From: Batkoa obscura
Taxonomy: Eukaryota; Entomophthoromycota; Entomophthoromycetes; Entomophthorales; Batkoaceae
DNA: 64,000 nt
Assembly (NCBI GenBank): GCA_030770535.1
Contig: JASVEC010000010.1
Location: forward strand, 434,001 to 498,000
Reading direction: 5' to 3'
Shown: positions 12,426 to 24,139 of the stretch, one piece after another
Position numbering within the stretch: the first letter of the stretch is position 1
How the letters are laid out: every line of letters begins with the position of its first letter
Made by a program: the position numbers and the translations under genes
Notes under the pieces: model-generated
Told to the model about the DNA's origin: nothing
What the model saw: only the letters and a program-made list of their open reading frames with translations
Database searches by the model: none

Positions 12426-12736
12426 GCTACCTCTTCAATAAAATTTATAGAAATAGTCATTAGATATATCTTTTGTATTATTATATATTATTTTTGGTAA
12501 AAACGAAATTATATACCATACTAATTTTGTTTTCTAATATCAATATACATCAAAACATTAAATTTTATTAATATTGATCATTTCTAATTGTTTCCAATTT
12601 ATGCAAAAAAAAACGCGAATAAAATTAAACTTAAAATTAAACTTGTTAAATTAGACTAAAAATATCTGACTCATCATGTAGATAAAAAGGAGTAAATCAT
12701 AGAGTGAAAATTTTAACTTTTTAGTCAAATAACTCA
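12426..12736. other. Intergenic before SER1
   Basis: About 310 bases of A/T-rich DNA with no recognisable feature; presumed 3' region of the small membrane protein gene and promoter of SER1. Confidence 0.5.
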
Positions 12737-13891
12737 ATGAGTAATACATCGCCGATTTATAACTTTGCCGCCGGTCCCTCCGTATTAGCAGATGAAGTCT
12801 TAAAAAAATGCTCTGATGCTATTTTGGAGTATTCTGAAACCCCTGGGGAATCTATCTTATCCTTAAGTCATCGTTCGGCTGCATTTAAGTCAATCATTGA
12901 AAACAGTAAACAGTTATTAACTGAATTATTAGATATCCCAAGCACCCATCAGATTCTATTTTTACAAGGTGGTGGTACTGGGCAGTTCACAGGAAGTGTA
13001 TTAAACTTGTTAGCTAATTATAACAACGATCAATTAAACAATAAGTACGGCCATTATCTAGTCAGTGGTACCTGGTCATTGGCCGCTTATACTCAAGCTA
13101 AAGGATACAACCTACCAGTTAAGATGTTATCGGATTCCAGAGAACATTACAGTGGTAAATTTAATGGCATAAACACTCAAGAAATTCAATTGAATTCTCC
13201 TGAAGAGATAGCTTACTTTTACTACTGTGCAAATGAAACTGTTAATGGAGTAGAGGCCCATGATATCCTCAATAACATTGATTCTAAGATACCAATTATC
13301 TGTGACATGTCTTCAAATATTATGGCAAGGAAAGTTGATTTCAAACGATATTCGATTGTATTTGGTGGAGCTCAAAAAAATTTGGGTCCAGCTGGAGTGA
13401 CCATTGCTATTGTACATGATGATGTGTTGAAGAATAGACAAGCTGAGTTGAAGTTCCCCATACCAACTGTGTTTGATTATTCCATTATGGCAAAGAACAA
13501 TTCGTTATATAATACACCACCTACATTTGCTATTCTGGCTTTGATGTATAATTTAGAGTGGATAAAAAAACAAGGAGGTTTAAAGAAAATGATAGAAAAG
13601 AGTCAAAGTAGTAGCCAACAGTTATATGAATTTATTGATAAAAATAATAAGTTTTATAAATGCCCAGTTAACAAGGAATTCCGCTCATGGACTAATGTGG
13701 TTTTTAATTTGAATAGTGAAGAGTTGGAACAAAAGTTTATTAAGTCAGCTAAAGAGAAGAACCTTATTAATTTAAACGGCCATCGTTCAATCGGAGGTAT
13801 TCGAGTGTCTTTATATAATGGACTGCAAGAGAAAGCAGTGACTGTGTTAGTTGAATTTATGCAAGATTTTTTAAATCAAAATGATAAATAA
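12737..13891 (+). CDS. SER1: Phosphoserine aminotransferase
   Basis: Single uninterrupted exon, 384 residues, standard size for the class-V aminotransferase SerC/Ser1. It uses PLP to convert 3-phosphohydroxypyruvate plus glutamate to phosphoserine, the second step of serine synthesis from glycolysis. Visible: YNFAAGPSVL at the N-terminus, LSLSHRS (42-48), FLQGGGTGQF (75-84), the PLP-phosphate and ring contacts around GTWS (111-114), and the Schiff-base block FGGAQKNLGPAG with Lys214. The C-terminus has GHRSIGGIRVSLYNG, the substrate-phosphate-binding Arg region. It is one of the few multi-hundred-residue genes here without an intron. No operon context is expected. Confidence 0.96.
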   Translation: MSNTSPIYNFAAGPSVLADEVLKKCSDAILEYSETPGESILSLSHRSAAFKSIIENSKQLLTELLDIPSTHQILFLQGGGTGQFTGSVLNLLANYNNDQLNNKYGHYLVSGTWSLAAYTQAKGYNLPVKMLSDSREHYSGKFNGINTQEIQLNSPEEIAYFYYCANETVNGVEAHDILNNIDSKIPIICDMSSNIMARKVDFKRYSIVFGGAQKNLGPAGVTIAIVHDDVLKNRQAELKFPIPTVFDYSIMAKNNSLYNTPPTFAILALMYNLEWIKKQGGLKKMIEKSQSSSQQLYEFIDKNNKFYKCPVNKEFRSWTNVVFNLNSEELEQKFIKSAKEKNLINLNGHRSIGGIRVSLYNGLQEKAVTVLVEFMQDFLNQNDK

Positions 13892-14249
13892 AATTTATTT
13901 TGTGATATATAATTGTTGTTACTTACTATATTATATACTATTTTATGGCATTTTACATATATATTTATTACTCTAGCTTATTGTTTTGTTATTTTACATT
14001 TAGTCACCATAACTCCTAAAAATCAAGTAGCTTATAATTGGCTATAATTTCAAGGATGAAGTCAATGAAATTCAACTTGACCAAAATCAAATTAACCAAT
14101 AAACCCTATATTTTCCCTTTATCCTAGCCAATAAACTATAGCTTAACCGACATATTAATTAACCCAAAGCAAAATCATGGCACTTAAAATTTATAAAAAA
14201 AACGAGCACAACTTTAACTAAATTAGAATTCATATTCGTCAACTGAAAA
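13892..14249. other. Intergenic between SER1 and VMA16
   Basis: About 360 bases with no recognised element. Contains several CCAAT-like words around 14090-14140, plausible promoter sites for the V-ATPase gene, unproven. Confidence 0.35.
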
Positions 14250-14983
14250 ATGAGCTATTATTCATACGGGACAGGGTATTACAACTACACCGTTAGCGCT
14301 ATTATAATCTACGCTGCCATTCATGGTTTGTATTTATTACTTACTGGTCAAGGTGAGAAGGTAAACATTGGACAGTGGTTAATTGATACCTCACCTTATG
14401 TGTGGTCAAGTTTAGGTATAGGACTTTGCATTGGTTTATCCATCGTTGGTGCTGCTTGGGGTATTTTTGTAACTGGAACATCTATTTTAGGTGGTGCAGT
14501 TAAAGCGCCACGTATTCAAACCAAGAATTTAATCTCGATTATTTTTTGTGAAGTTGTAGCGATCTATGGGGTGATTATGGCCATTTTATTTTCAGCAAAA
14601 TTAGGTGAAGTTGCAGCTGTTAGTGGTGGGGAATTATTTACTAAGTCGCATTATTATACAGGTAAATTGCCATGTTTTTCAGGGGTATTAAAGGTAATTT
14701 TTTGTTTTTAGGTTACGCTATATTTTGGGGTGGTTTAACTGTTGGATTATGTAACTTATTTTGTGGACTATGTGTTGGAGTTACTGGATCAGCTGCAGCT
14801 TTGGCTGACGCTCAAAACAGTACATTGTTCGTTAAAATATTAGTTATTGAAATCTTTGGCTCAGTTATTGGACTCTTTGGTTTGATTGTTGGTCTTCTTA
14901 CAGTAATTTAGATTTTAGTTTTAATTCAAGTGTATTCTAATAACTCTTTTATTTAGGCTGGCAAAGCAGAAGGATTTGAATAA
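14250..14983 (+). CDS. VMA16: V-type ATPase proteolipid subunit c''
   Basis: Three exons, 14250-14661, 14712-14902, 14957-14983, giving 209 residues. Subunit c'' is part of the membrane rotor of the vacuolar/endosomal proton pump. Visible: an extra N-terminal hydrophobic helix ([19 protein letters not shown]), then four proteolipid helices. [20 protein letters not shown] carries the essential proton-carrying glutamate, Glu101, in helix III of the c''-type arrangement; [20 protein letters not shown] and [17 protein letters not shown] form the second proteolipid half. The last exon encodes only AGKAEGFE, matching the short yeast tail AGKASEFQ and fixing the final splice. Compared with subunits c and c', the N-terminal extra helix and Glu placement favour c''. 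Confidence 0.95.
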
Positions 14984-15194
14984 TATTTTTACTTTTTTAA
15001 AACAAATAATAGTTTTCTCGTTTTATTTTAATATTTGTGTTTTGTAACTTATTTGAATCTTTCAATTATAAATGTAGATAAAAAATAAAAAAACTAATGA
15101 ATAAAAATTAGATTTATTAAATATAATAACAGATGAAACAAATAAACTTTAAAAGCAAGATCTACAATTTACTTATTTTATGATTTAAATCGTT

Positions 15195-17716
15195 TTAATT
15201 TACAGTACTTTGCTTCAATTTTTGTAATAAAGTGGTGACTTTTTCAACTAAACTTAATTCTTTACTTTCTTTTTCTTCATTTAGATCCTCTTCACTTTTG
15301 TTTTCCTCATTCCCTTTTGCTTCTTCCAGTTTTTCTTTGTTTCCATTTTCTTGTAATTGGTTATCAACCAATTCAAATGTTTCTGTGTTAACCATTACAC
15401 TTTGCTGATCTGATTCAATTAAAATGACCTTTTCAGTTGTTTCTGATAGGCTTTCAATTAGTTGGACTGAATCAAATAACTCACCAAACACTAACAAAAG
15501 TTTATCGATTTTGGAGATAGTAAGTTTTTGCTTGTCATCCGTTCCATGGGAATGAGGCTCATACGTCAATTTAATAGAAGAGGGCGAGCATGAAATTTGC
15601 AATATAGTAGCTAAAATACCATCTGCTACCATATCATTAGCTTCGTTGCCTAACCACTCCATATCAACTTCACCTTGATGAGTGCTATCGATAAGCTTAA
15701 CAACATCCAAAATTTCGATTCCGTTTTCAACAACTTGGATTGAGTCATTACCAAACATCTTCTTTAAAGTGGTTGTAATTAATGAAAATTTGGCATGAAA
15801 GCTTATACTTTGTCTCTGATGAAACTCGGCTACAGGCAATCCTGCCAAATCTTCCAAATCTTCTTCTTCCATGATTCGATATTGAAAATCTCTACCAACA
15901 ATAATTCCTTCTATCAAAGTACCTTCTGTAGGTTCTTTATTTGCAAGTTTACCTACGGTTTTTGCCATCTTTTCTGCTTTAAATGGTAATCTTACAGTCT
16001 CTGTATTTTTAGGTGTATAAATAGCCATTCTTCTACGTCTTGGTAAGTTAGGATCCAAATCCTCTTTAGTAACTGTAGCAGGATCCAATGGATTCACATA
16101 AATTTCACATAGCTTTTGCTTAAGCCTTGACATGGGTATAGGTTCTCCATGCACCAATACAAGATTCGGTGCTGCAACTAAATCAATAAACTTCGAGTTT
16201 TGGTTGAAATCAACGTGAGCTGAAAAGGATATGTATTCGACCTCCATCTTTAACGGTAATTTTCCACCCCTCATACTTGGGACTTTAGCTGGTGAACTAA
16301 GTAAAGTTCTAGCTAAAGTTCCTTCTACAGAGTAACCGCATAATAAAAGGCCATTACGGTCATCTGGACACCATCTTTCAAATAGCTCTCGACTTAGTCC
16401 GTTTTGAAGCATACCTGGGGAGGCTACCATAACACATGGGCCATTATCTTCAAAAGAATTGATGTGGCGAAGATTAGCAATATGTTTGAAAACAAATGGG
16501 TTTGAAGATGAAAATTGATTACGGATATGTTGGTTCATCATATTAATATAAGTTTGATAAACTGCCATACATTTTTTAGCCAATGAAGAAGCAAAATAAA
16601 TTGGCACATGGTCTAACTCTGGATGTGCTTGCCAGTATTCATCCAAAATCAATAAAAGTTCTTGTGCTCTACCTAAAGCAAACACAGGTATTAAACATCG
16701 ACCCCCTCTACTAACAATTTTATGAACGCTAGAAGTAAAACGCGCCTCTCTTTCTAATCTAGGCTCGTGAGCTTGATTACCGTAAGTAGCTTCGCAAATT
16801 AACACTTCTGGGGTTACATGACTGGGTCTTTCTGCAGCCATCAAATGTCTATCTTCTTCTCTAGAATAATCACCGGTATACAAAACCTTAACACCAGCAA
16901 TTTCAATTAAAAACATAGCTGCTCCCAAAACATGGCCAGCATTGTATGGCGTAAATTTTATACCATCCACATCCACTTCTTGATGATAATCTACTACGCT
17001 AATCTTTTCATAACTATGTAATAAATCCTGTTCATCAAATAACATATCATCAACGGAAGCAGTACTTAAATAGTGCAAGTTTATTAAATTTGATAAATAA
17101 AGTAAAATAAAATAAAATTACCTCACTCTCACATAATCGGTGAGAAACCATTTATAAATTGCTTTTGTTGGATGGGTCATGTAAACAGGATTTGAATAAG
17201 AAGTCTTTTAAATTTCATTAATATAAATAAATGTATAAATAGTAGTTTGGAAACATTTACTTTTTCCATAAAATAAGGCAATGATGCAGCATGATCTAAA
17301 TGAAAACTAAAAAAGAATTAATATTTATAATTACATCTATAAATAACTAAAAATACTGAGAAATTAAAACCAAGTCAACGGTATCTGGATCAATATTATC
17401 ATAAAAAGGCAAACCAGCAATCCCTTCGTGTGCTGGATGAATACCTGCATCTAACTATTTACAAAAAATAAATCATTTAAAAATGAATTTAAATTAGACC
17501 TACCATCACTGTCTTCCCTTTAAAAGATAAAATAATACAGGAACGACCAACCTCGTTACCTGCTCCTAAAGGTGTTATTTCTAATATATCATCAGCATCG
17601 CATATTACTTCGATACTTCTCTTTAAATCACTTCCAAAACTCGCTGATATATTTTCCATTGTTTTAAATGTCAAAAAGTTGAATTTTTTTGGATGTTGGT
17701 TTAATAAATTTTGCAT
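15195..17716 (-). CDS. YSH1: CPSF73/Ysh1 pre-mRNA 3'-end endonuclease
   Basis: Five exons: 17716-17500, 17450-17357, 17306-17261, 17204-17122 and 17064-15195, totalling 769 residues. This is the metallo-beta-lactamase/beta-CASP nuclease that cuts pre-mRNA at the poly(A) site within the cleavage and polyadenylation factor. Visible: [18 protein letters not shown] (51-68), the zinc motif [12 protein letters not shown] (His104, His106, Asp108, His109), [28 protein letters not shown], the beta-CASP blocks [15 protein letters not shown] and [11 protein letters not shown], the SFSAHVD histidine and VLVHGE. A ~330-residue C-terminal domain ends in an acidic, charged tail ([12 protein letters not shown]). 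The first intron appears to use a GTCTAA donor, chosen because it keeps the [12 protein letters not shown] reading. A second in-frame ATG (MENIS, 17659) could be the true start; other CPSF73 proteins have short N-termini. Confidence 0.95.
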
Positions 17717-19406
17717 TGAATCGAAAATTTGATGATGCTAAAATAGCTGTAATAAGTTAAGTGCTTAGAATTTTATTTCGTTTGAACCTTATACCATTTA
17801 TATTGCTATTGTATGTTATGATATAAGAGACGTTTATTTTGAAATATTTTATATGATTGAGCCCTAAAGGAAGTGTCATGTGTATATATTTTAATATTTA
17901 AAAAATTATCTTACAATAATAAAAGTATAAGTATAAAATGTAAATTTGAATTTAAGAGACAATTTAAGAAAATAGCTTCTTTTTATTGTAACATCAAATA
18001 ATAGTTTTGTATATTAGGAAATGATAAAAATACTTGTTATAATACTAAATCTATAATCTAATTTTTATTAAGTTATTGTGTTAATTCAAAATATGCTTAA
18101 TATATTATTGAAAACAATAAAATTAAAGAGATCATTTTAAACATTACAGAAAAAATTTCTCACAATTCTTAATAACTTCAATTATATTAAAAAAACTCAA
18201 TCGATGCAAACAAATATTGTACATCAGTAGTTTAAAGTACCTTTCTTATATAAAGTATATATTTTATACTAATCTAAGTGTATTGAATTATACATGCCAA
18301 AATAATTTAAATAGAAAATTATTAAGTCAATTAATTATTAAAGTTGACGTCAATGATTTTAAATATACTAAAAACTAGACAAAATTAATAGCTTTTCATA
18401 AATGCTATTTTAACTCTTCAATATATTAACTCAATATATTAAATTTTTATTAATACAATTTTTCAAAATAATATAACCTTTTAAATTATCAAGCTTATTT
18501 TATTTAGACACCCTAAAATTATTGTTTAAGTGGAAATGTTTTCAAAGAATAATCTTGAAGCTTATTTTTTATTATTAAATTGTGAAATTTTTATAGCATA
18601 ATACAATAACAATTGTTTATTTATAAGTTTTACTGTTAAAGATTTTCAAATAAAAAAAGTGTTGATAATGATTATTAATAAAAAATAAGTTAAAGATCTA
18701 AAGTTCTGTATTATGCCCTTGCTTCACTTTAAATAATAACATTATAATTCAAGAGAACATTCAATATATTAAACAATAGTTCCCAAGACATTAAAATAGA
18801 GGATGGGAATTGCACCAATCTTTTATCATTTTTTAGGATAATATGATTTTTATTTCGCTTAAAATTACTTCTATTGAGTTATTTACTTACTTTTTTTAGT
18901 AACAGTATTAAAACCATGACTTGATTTAATGGCATAAACGAGGGGATCTGGTAAAAATGAAGTTATAAAATTTTTCAGAGTTCAAAATTTAGAATTTATT
19001 TAGTAATAGCACTAATTCAACTTTGTTATAAATTTTTCAAAAATTTATTTATAACTAAAAAATCAAAGCTAATTGGTTCCTTGCATTAAACATTTATATT
19101 GGGGAAGTTTAATAAGTCACATAAGAACTTGGTACTTGCTATGAAATCGTAGTAATAAAAAAAAGTATATAATAAAAGGGGTTGAACATAAAATAAGAAT
19201 CCAATTTTTAATTAAATTTTTTAGTTTAAGGAGTTCTTCTTTTTTCAATTGATTTTAGCTGAGCTACTATCGAGTTTAATATTGTGTATACCATTTCCCC
19301 ATATTCCCTCAATTTCACCTTTGAATCTATATATAAGTAACTGTTTATCAATTATAATACATTGAATCCATATTATACTTAATACTTTACTTAATAACCC
19401 ATAAAA
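17717..19406. other. AT-rich intergenic between divergent YSH1 and homeodomain genes
   Basis: 1.7 kb, almost pure A/T, no supported ORF or repeat. The right end includes a TATATATAA box near 19328-19336, about 75 bp ahead of the homeodomain start codon. Confidence 0.5.
19328..19336 (+). promoter_or_regulatory. TATA box of homeodomain gene
   Basis: TATATATAA about 71 bp upstream of the ATG at 19407. In such A/T-rich DNA this is suggestive only. Confidence 0.35.
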
Positions 19407-20750
19407 ATGCTTCAAAACGTCAATTATACACAACTTAATAATAACAATAATACCAATAATACCAATAATGATACCTTTGGTTTAAAAATAGATGAAAAGA
19501 GTCTCAATGCTTATTTAGAAGAACTTGGTCCTGATGCCAATATTTGTAAAAATAAACGTTCAAAGTTAACTCCACGTCAGCTGGCTTATTTGGAAGCAAC
19601 TTTTAAAACCAATAGCTCCCCTAATCATAAACATCGGTTATTAATTTCTCAAGCCATTAATATGCCCGAAAGATCAATTCAAATTTGGTTTCAAAATCGT
19701 CGAGCTAAGATTCGTAATAATCAAAGGAAAGCTACTTTAGCTTTACAAGAAGAAGCTTTACGTCAACATTACCTTGCCGCTAAAGGTCAAGATTTTGGTT
19801 CTAATTTTATGGGAGATAAATCAACTGGTCCATTTCCTGAATTTAATGCTTCAAATGGTTTAAATATCGGTTTACAAGGTTACAATTCAACCCCAATGCC
19901 TAACACCAACCAATTTTCTCCTTTTATGGCTCAATCCCCTTATTTTGATGTTAATAGTACCGCCTTTTCAACTCCTCAAGGTGTATCCACTTCTACTTTT
20001 GAATCTTATCAAGCCCCAACTGGTAATACTAATGGTATCCTTTCATGTATGATTTTAGCAATTGGAACATGGCAACGAATGGGTAGCGGAGGCGAAACAT
20101 TGGTATGTGGATATTCATGTGAAAGTAAACAAATGTCGTGGATGATTGGCAGTGGGGATATGAAGTTTCGAATTCGCTTTACCTTTAGTAACGTTGAAAA
20201 AATTGAATTAAGTTTCAATGACAGTATTTCTTCTGAATTAACTATTGATCTTAACCAAGCCCCTGAATTTTCGTCATTTATGAATGGTACTTGGGTATCC
20301 TGTCCTGATTTTTCAGAAGGTCAACAAGCAAGCCGTATCCTTCGTCATGTATTAAGAGGGGAGGCTCAAGCTTTAAGAACTCAATTTTTTGATTTATTAC
20401 AACAAGTACCTGAGCTTAATAATAAAGCTACTATTCGCCCAACTCAAGTTTCCAATGTACAAAAACTTAGTGCTACTCAATTGGAAGCCAGTAGAAGGCA
20501 ATCAGCTAGTTTAATATCATTCGATGCTAATCGTACACCTACTTATCCCCCATCAAATTTACATGGTCAAGGTGACCCTTTTAATTTAGCTTATAATAGT
20601 CTACATATGAAAGATCCATTCTCCTTTGATAGGTCACGCTCTTTATCGTTGCCTACCATTCAGCAAAATTTAACCGAAACGGGGAATTATTTTAATGAAG
20701 ATGAGTTCCAGTATAACTCTGGAATGGATAATAGTGAATCGTATAATTAA
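19407..20750 (+). CDS. Homeodomain transcription factor, fungal Phx1/Pho2-like
   Basis: Single exon, 447 residues. A homeodomain spans about residues 48-106 (KNKRSKLTPRQLAYLEATF then IQIWFQNRRAKIR), with the invariant WFQNRR of recognition helix 3 (Trp94, Phe95, Gln96, Asn97). It is a typical 60-residue domain, not a TALE type. After a Gln/Asn/Ser-rich linker comes a second conserved-looking globular region at about 210-350 (LSCMILAIGTWQRM, LVCGYSCESKQMSWMI, FRIRFTFSNVEKIELSF). A comparable accessory domain follows the homeodomain in the fungal Phx1/Pho2-like group, as I recall it. The tail is Ser/Pro/Asn-rich. An N-terminal Asn repeat reflects AAT-codon slippage. Probably a nuclear regulator of stress or nutrient genes (inference). 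The start is the first ATG after a TATA-like box. Confidence 0.88.
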   Translation: MLQNVNYTQLNNNNNTNNTNNDTFGLKIDEKSLNAYLEELGPDANICKNKRSKLTPRQLAYLEATFKTNSSPNHKHRLLISQAINMPERSIQIWFQNRRAKIRNNQRKATLALQEEALRQHYLAAKGQDFGSNFMGDKSTGPFPEFNASNGLNIGLQGYNSTPMPNTNQFSPFMAQSPYFDVNSTAFSTPQGVSTSTFESYQAPTGNTNGILSCMILAIGTWQRMGSGGETLVCGYSCESKQMSWMIGSGDMKFRIRFTFSNVEKIELSFNDSISSELTIDLNQAPEFSSFMNGTWVSCPDFSEGQQASRILRHVLRGEAQALRTQFFDLLQQVPELNNKATIRPTQVSNVQKLSATQLEASRRQSASLISFDANRTPTYPPSNLHGQGDPFNLAYNSLHMKDPFSFDRSRSLSLPTIQQNLTETGNYFNEDEFQYNSGMDNSESYN

Positions 20751-23700
20751 ATTGAACTAAAAATTTAAGTTTTTTTAGTTGTATTCCATGTATTAAAAAA
20801 TATTTTTCGTATTTAAAGTCGATATCTGTTGAACTTTTTTAAAGTAGTAGTGTTGTTCATTATAATGTATTTCTAATGATAATAAATTTCTTAGTTTTTT
20901 TTAAGTTTAATCTTTTTGCTACATTTTTAATTTTTTAATAGTCTTGTGTAATCAAGTTTTTATTTTTTTTACTAACACTCATTTGGAAATAAATTATTTT
21001 AATGTAAAAATAGAACAGTGATGATAATAATAACAAAAATTAATAAATTGCAATTTATTAATTGATATATTAAATAGTGGATATGGACTTTACTTTTTTT
21101 TCTTAATTTAAATTTTTTAAGAACATAAGTCCACTTTTGTATTTTTTAAGGTATTGCTATGAATATTTAATTGGGCATTATTATAGTATTATTTTAATTT
21201 CATTATTTATAATGTTTCTTATTATTTGTTCTATGATGAGATTTATTAAACTGTACTATTATTTAGTTTTATAACAATAACAATTTTAAAACAATTTTTT
21301 TTAGTTAATTCAATACATCCAAACATTTTACTATTATAGTTTAGTTAAATGATTTTTTTAATTCGTAATATATGATGTTTTACCAATTACAATCTCTTGA
21401 ATATTTTAAATAAACTAAAAATGTTTATTTTAACTATATTTGAAACATATAAACTACATACCCACTCAATAATAAATAGCTAATTACAACTTAATCTTAA
21501 TTTAAGTTCATAAGTTCTATATTTATAAATCTATAAGTTTTTTTTGCAATTCTATAGTTGCTAATATTATAGTGATATTTTTTTATCCTATTATATTTAA
21601 TAATGCTCTAAGTATATTAAATAAAAATTAAAAACTTTGTTTTATAAAGTATACTAACAACTTACTTTTTTATTTAAATTCGAGTTTATTATTTAAAATT
21701 AACCTCTTTAAGTATCTATTATTGCTATTATTTTATATGATAAAATTATTAATTAATTAAAAAATAGTCAACAGAGGGAGAATGCTCTCATCAAAGGAAT
21801 GGACCAAAAAGAAAGGGTAAATGAATACATTCCAACTTTTTACGCTTATTTAAATTATAGAATATTTTAGGTAGTCTATTAATTAGTCTTAGCCCTTCAA
21901 TGACTACTTAAAGCTTTCCTATATTTAGTAAATTCTGTATACTTATACAATCTTAATGGAATATAACAAACAGCTTAATAAATTTTAACATTTAAATTAT
22001 CACTAAAATCTTTTCTTTTGCTTCTAGAATTGTTAAGATGAATTTTGGCATACGTTGTTAGACTTGAACTACAAGGATAAGAGCTCATTACTGAAAACTT
22101 AGAAGTTAGTTTTCATAAACTAGTTTTTAGAATACTTACTATTTTAGTACTTCTCATTAATGAATAGAAATTCAAAGCATTTGCTTTATTAATCGCTTCT
22201 TTCTTAATATAAAAGTAATTCCAGTTTTTGATAATACATCAACCTTTTGGATATTTGCCTGTACTCTTATGCTAAAATTGTATTAAAAAAATAAACAAAA
22301 TAGTAAATCACACATTTAAAAAATTAATTTAATTTCTTATTTTTTTATTTTTTTCTAATACTAATAATATTGATATTCATGAGTTACGCTGTCCAAGAAT
22401 AACAACATTAATTCAAAACTATTTATCGCTTTATGAAAAGTTTCCTTTGATAGCTTCTTTTCATTAGCACAAATAAAACACTATAAATCATTAGTTAGCG
22501 GGAATTGTCTGTCTAACTGTAGTCAAAAAAATGATATCACTTTTCATAAATTTATTAATTATTCTTTCAGTAAAACTTTGGATTTCATCTCCAATTGGGT
22601 TACTAAAGGGACCTTAGCAGCCCGCAGCTCATAATATTTTAACTTTGAGATGGCTACTGATCTCTTACTTGATTTTTTTAACTAATTCTCACTCGTCCTT
22701 TTTGCTTTATCACTGTCCCAATCCTTCGTTGAACCTTTTAGAATGTCACTTTGAAATTTATTGATTCTTTTCCGATGCTTCAGATAATGTTTCTTAAATA
22801 GGTAACTCTGGTAAACCTTAGAGATAAATATGTTCAAATTACTGCGTTTACTATTATAATAGATTTAGATAGGTACTTGATTTAAAATTCCTTTCACAAA
22901 TTCAAAACAACTCGTTCTTTATGGACTTCCTTGAAATGTCTCTATTTTTAAATGAAATCACTCCCTTTTCTTATTAAATCAGTAGATTTAAAAAAAGTTG
23001 TCCATATAATTTCGAATCTAATAATTTTAATATATAAATAAATACAAATAAAAGTGGATTCGATAATTTATATATTTATTAAAAAGGTAGAGGGTTGTAT
23101 TTCGTAATTATTAAGTTTATGGATCATATCTTACTCATCAAGTAAGTTTAACGTTTTATCAACAAATCCAATTGTCCATAATACTAACACTTGATACTAA
23201 TTTTATGGAAGAATCTTAATATACTTTGTGTTATTAATAAAATTCTAAATTTCAAATTGGATATACTTCCTTCTCAAAAAATGTTGGTGGTTTTTTTAAA
23301 TGTATTAACTGGATCTGGTTTCTATTTTTAATAATGATCTAAAGACAGTGTTTTGGACAATCGTTTCTCAAATCTTTTGTAATATTGTCCCTAATTTTAT
23401 ATTCTGACTTTTACTTTCGACTTAGTTCACAAAACTTACTCGAAGTAAAGAGGAATGAATAATAAACATAAGTCTTTAATATAGTGTTTGGGTTACAATG
23501 TATTTCTTATTAGGGTTGAAATCCATAGTCACAAACCTGAAGTGGATTTCAGCTATCAATTTTATGGTAATACTAAAGGTAGTATTGTTGATCCCTTTTT
23601 TATTTGTTCTATTTTTCAACTTAAGGTAATTATACATCATTGGTATTCTTATTAGGTCTCTTAAATTTTATTCTTTTATATTGGATGTTAGTCTTACTTT

Positions 23701-24139
23701 ATATCTCTTAAATTCTTCCATTAATATATCTGCCTTTTACTCCATTTATCGTGCTTATATCAAACTACCATCTACGATATCTTCTTTTATTCTTTTAATG
23801 TTCTCACTTTTTATAGTGTAGAAAATTAATTGGATTTAAGACTTCTTTTTCATAATTAGATTATCTAATAATTGTAGTGGGTATACTATACTCGTCAAAT
23901 AGACTGTCTCTTGTATCATTATATCCTAGTTCTCTTTTGTTTATTTTTTGTATAATCAACCAATTAGAAACACAACATGTTTTTGAAAAAATTCAAAATT
24001 CAAATAAATAAAGATTAAAATCATAATAAGATTTAAAGCTAGAAAGATGGACTTTAAAATATATTATTAAACTTACTTTAATTTAAATATAATAAAATTA
24101 TATTTTATTTGTACTTTTAAAAACCCTTTTATCTTCCAT
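20751..24139. other. 3.4 kb gene desert
   Basis: No gene supported on either strand. 20751-21750 is nearly pure A/T. Between about 21760 and 23960 base composition is a little less extreme and minus-strand reading gives short protein-like stretches (for example 22490-22600) broken by many stops; this could be an old, unrecognisable gene or transposon. I could not tie it to a family. Confidence 0.4.

Noticed and set aside
15795-15989. Plus-strand open frame of 64 codons inside YSH1
   Set aside because: Shadow of the minus-strand CPSF73 exon; no family resemblance.
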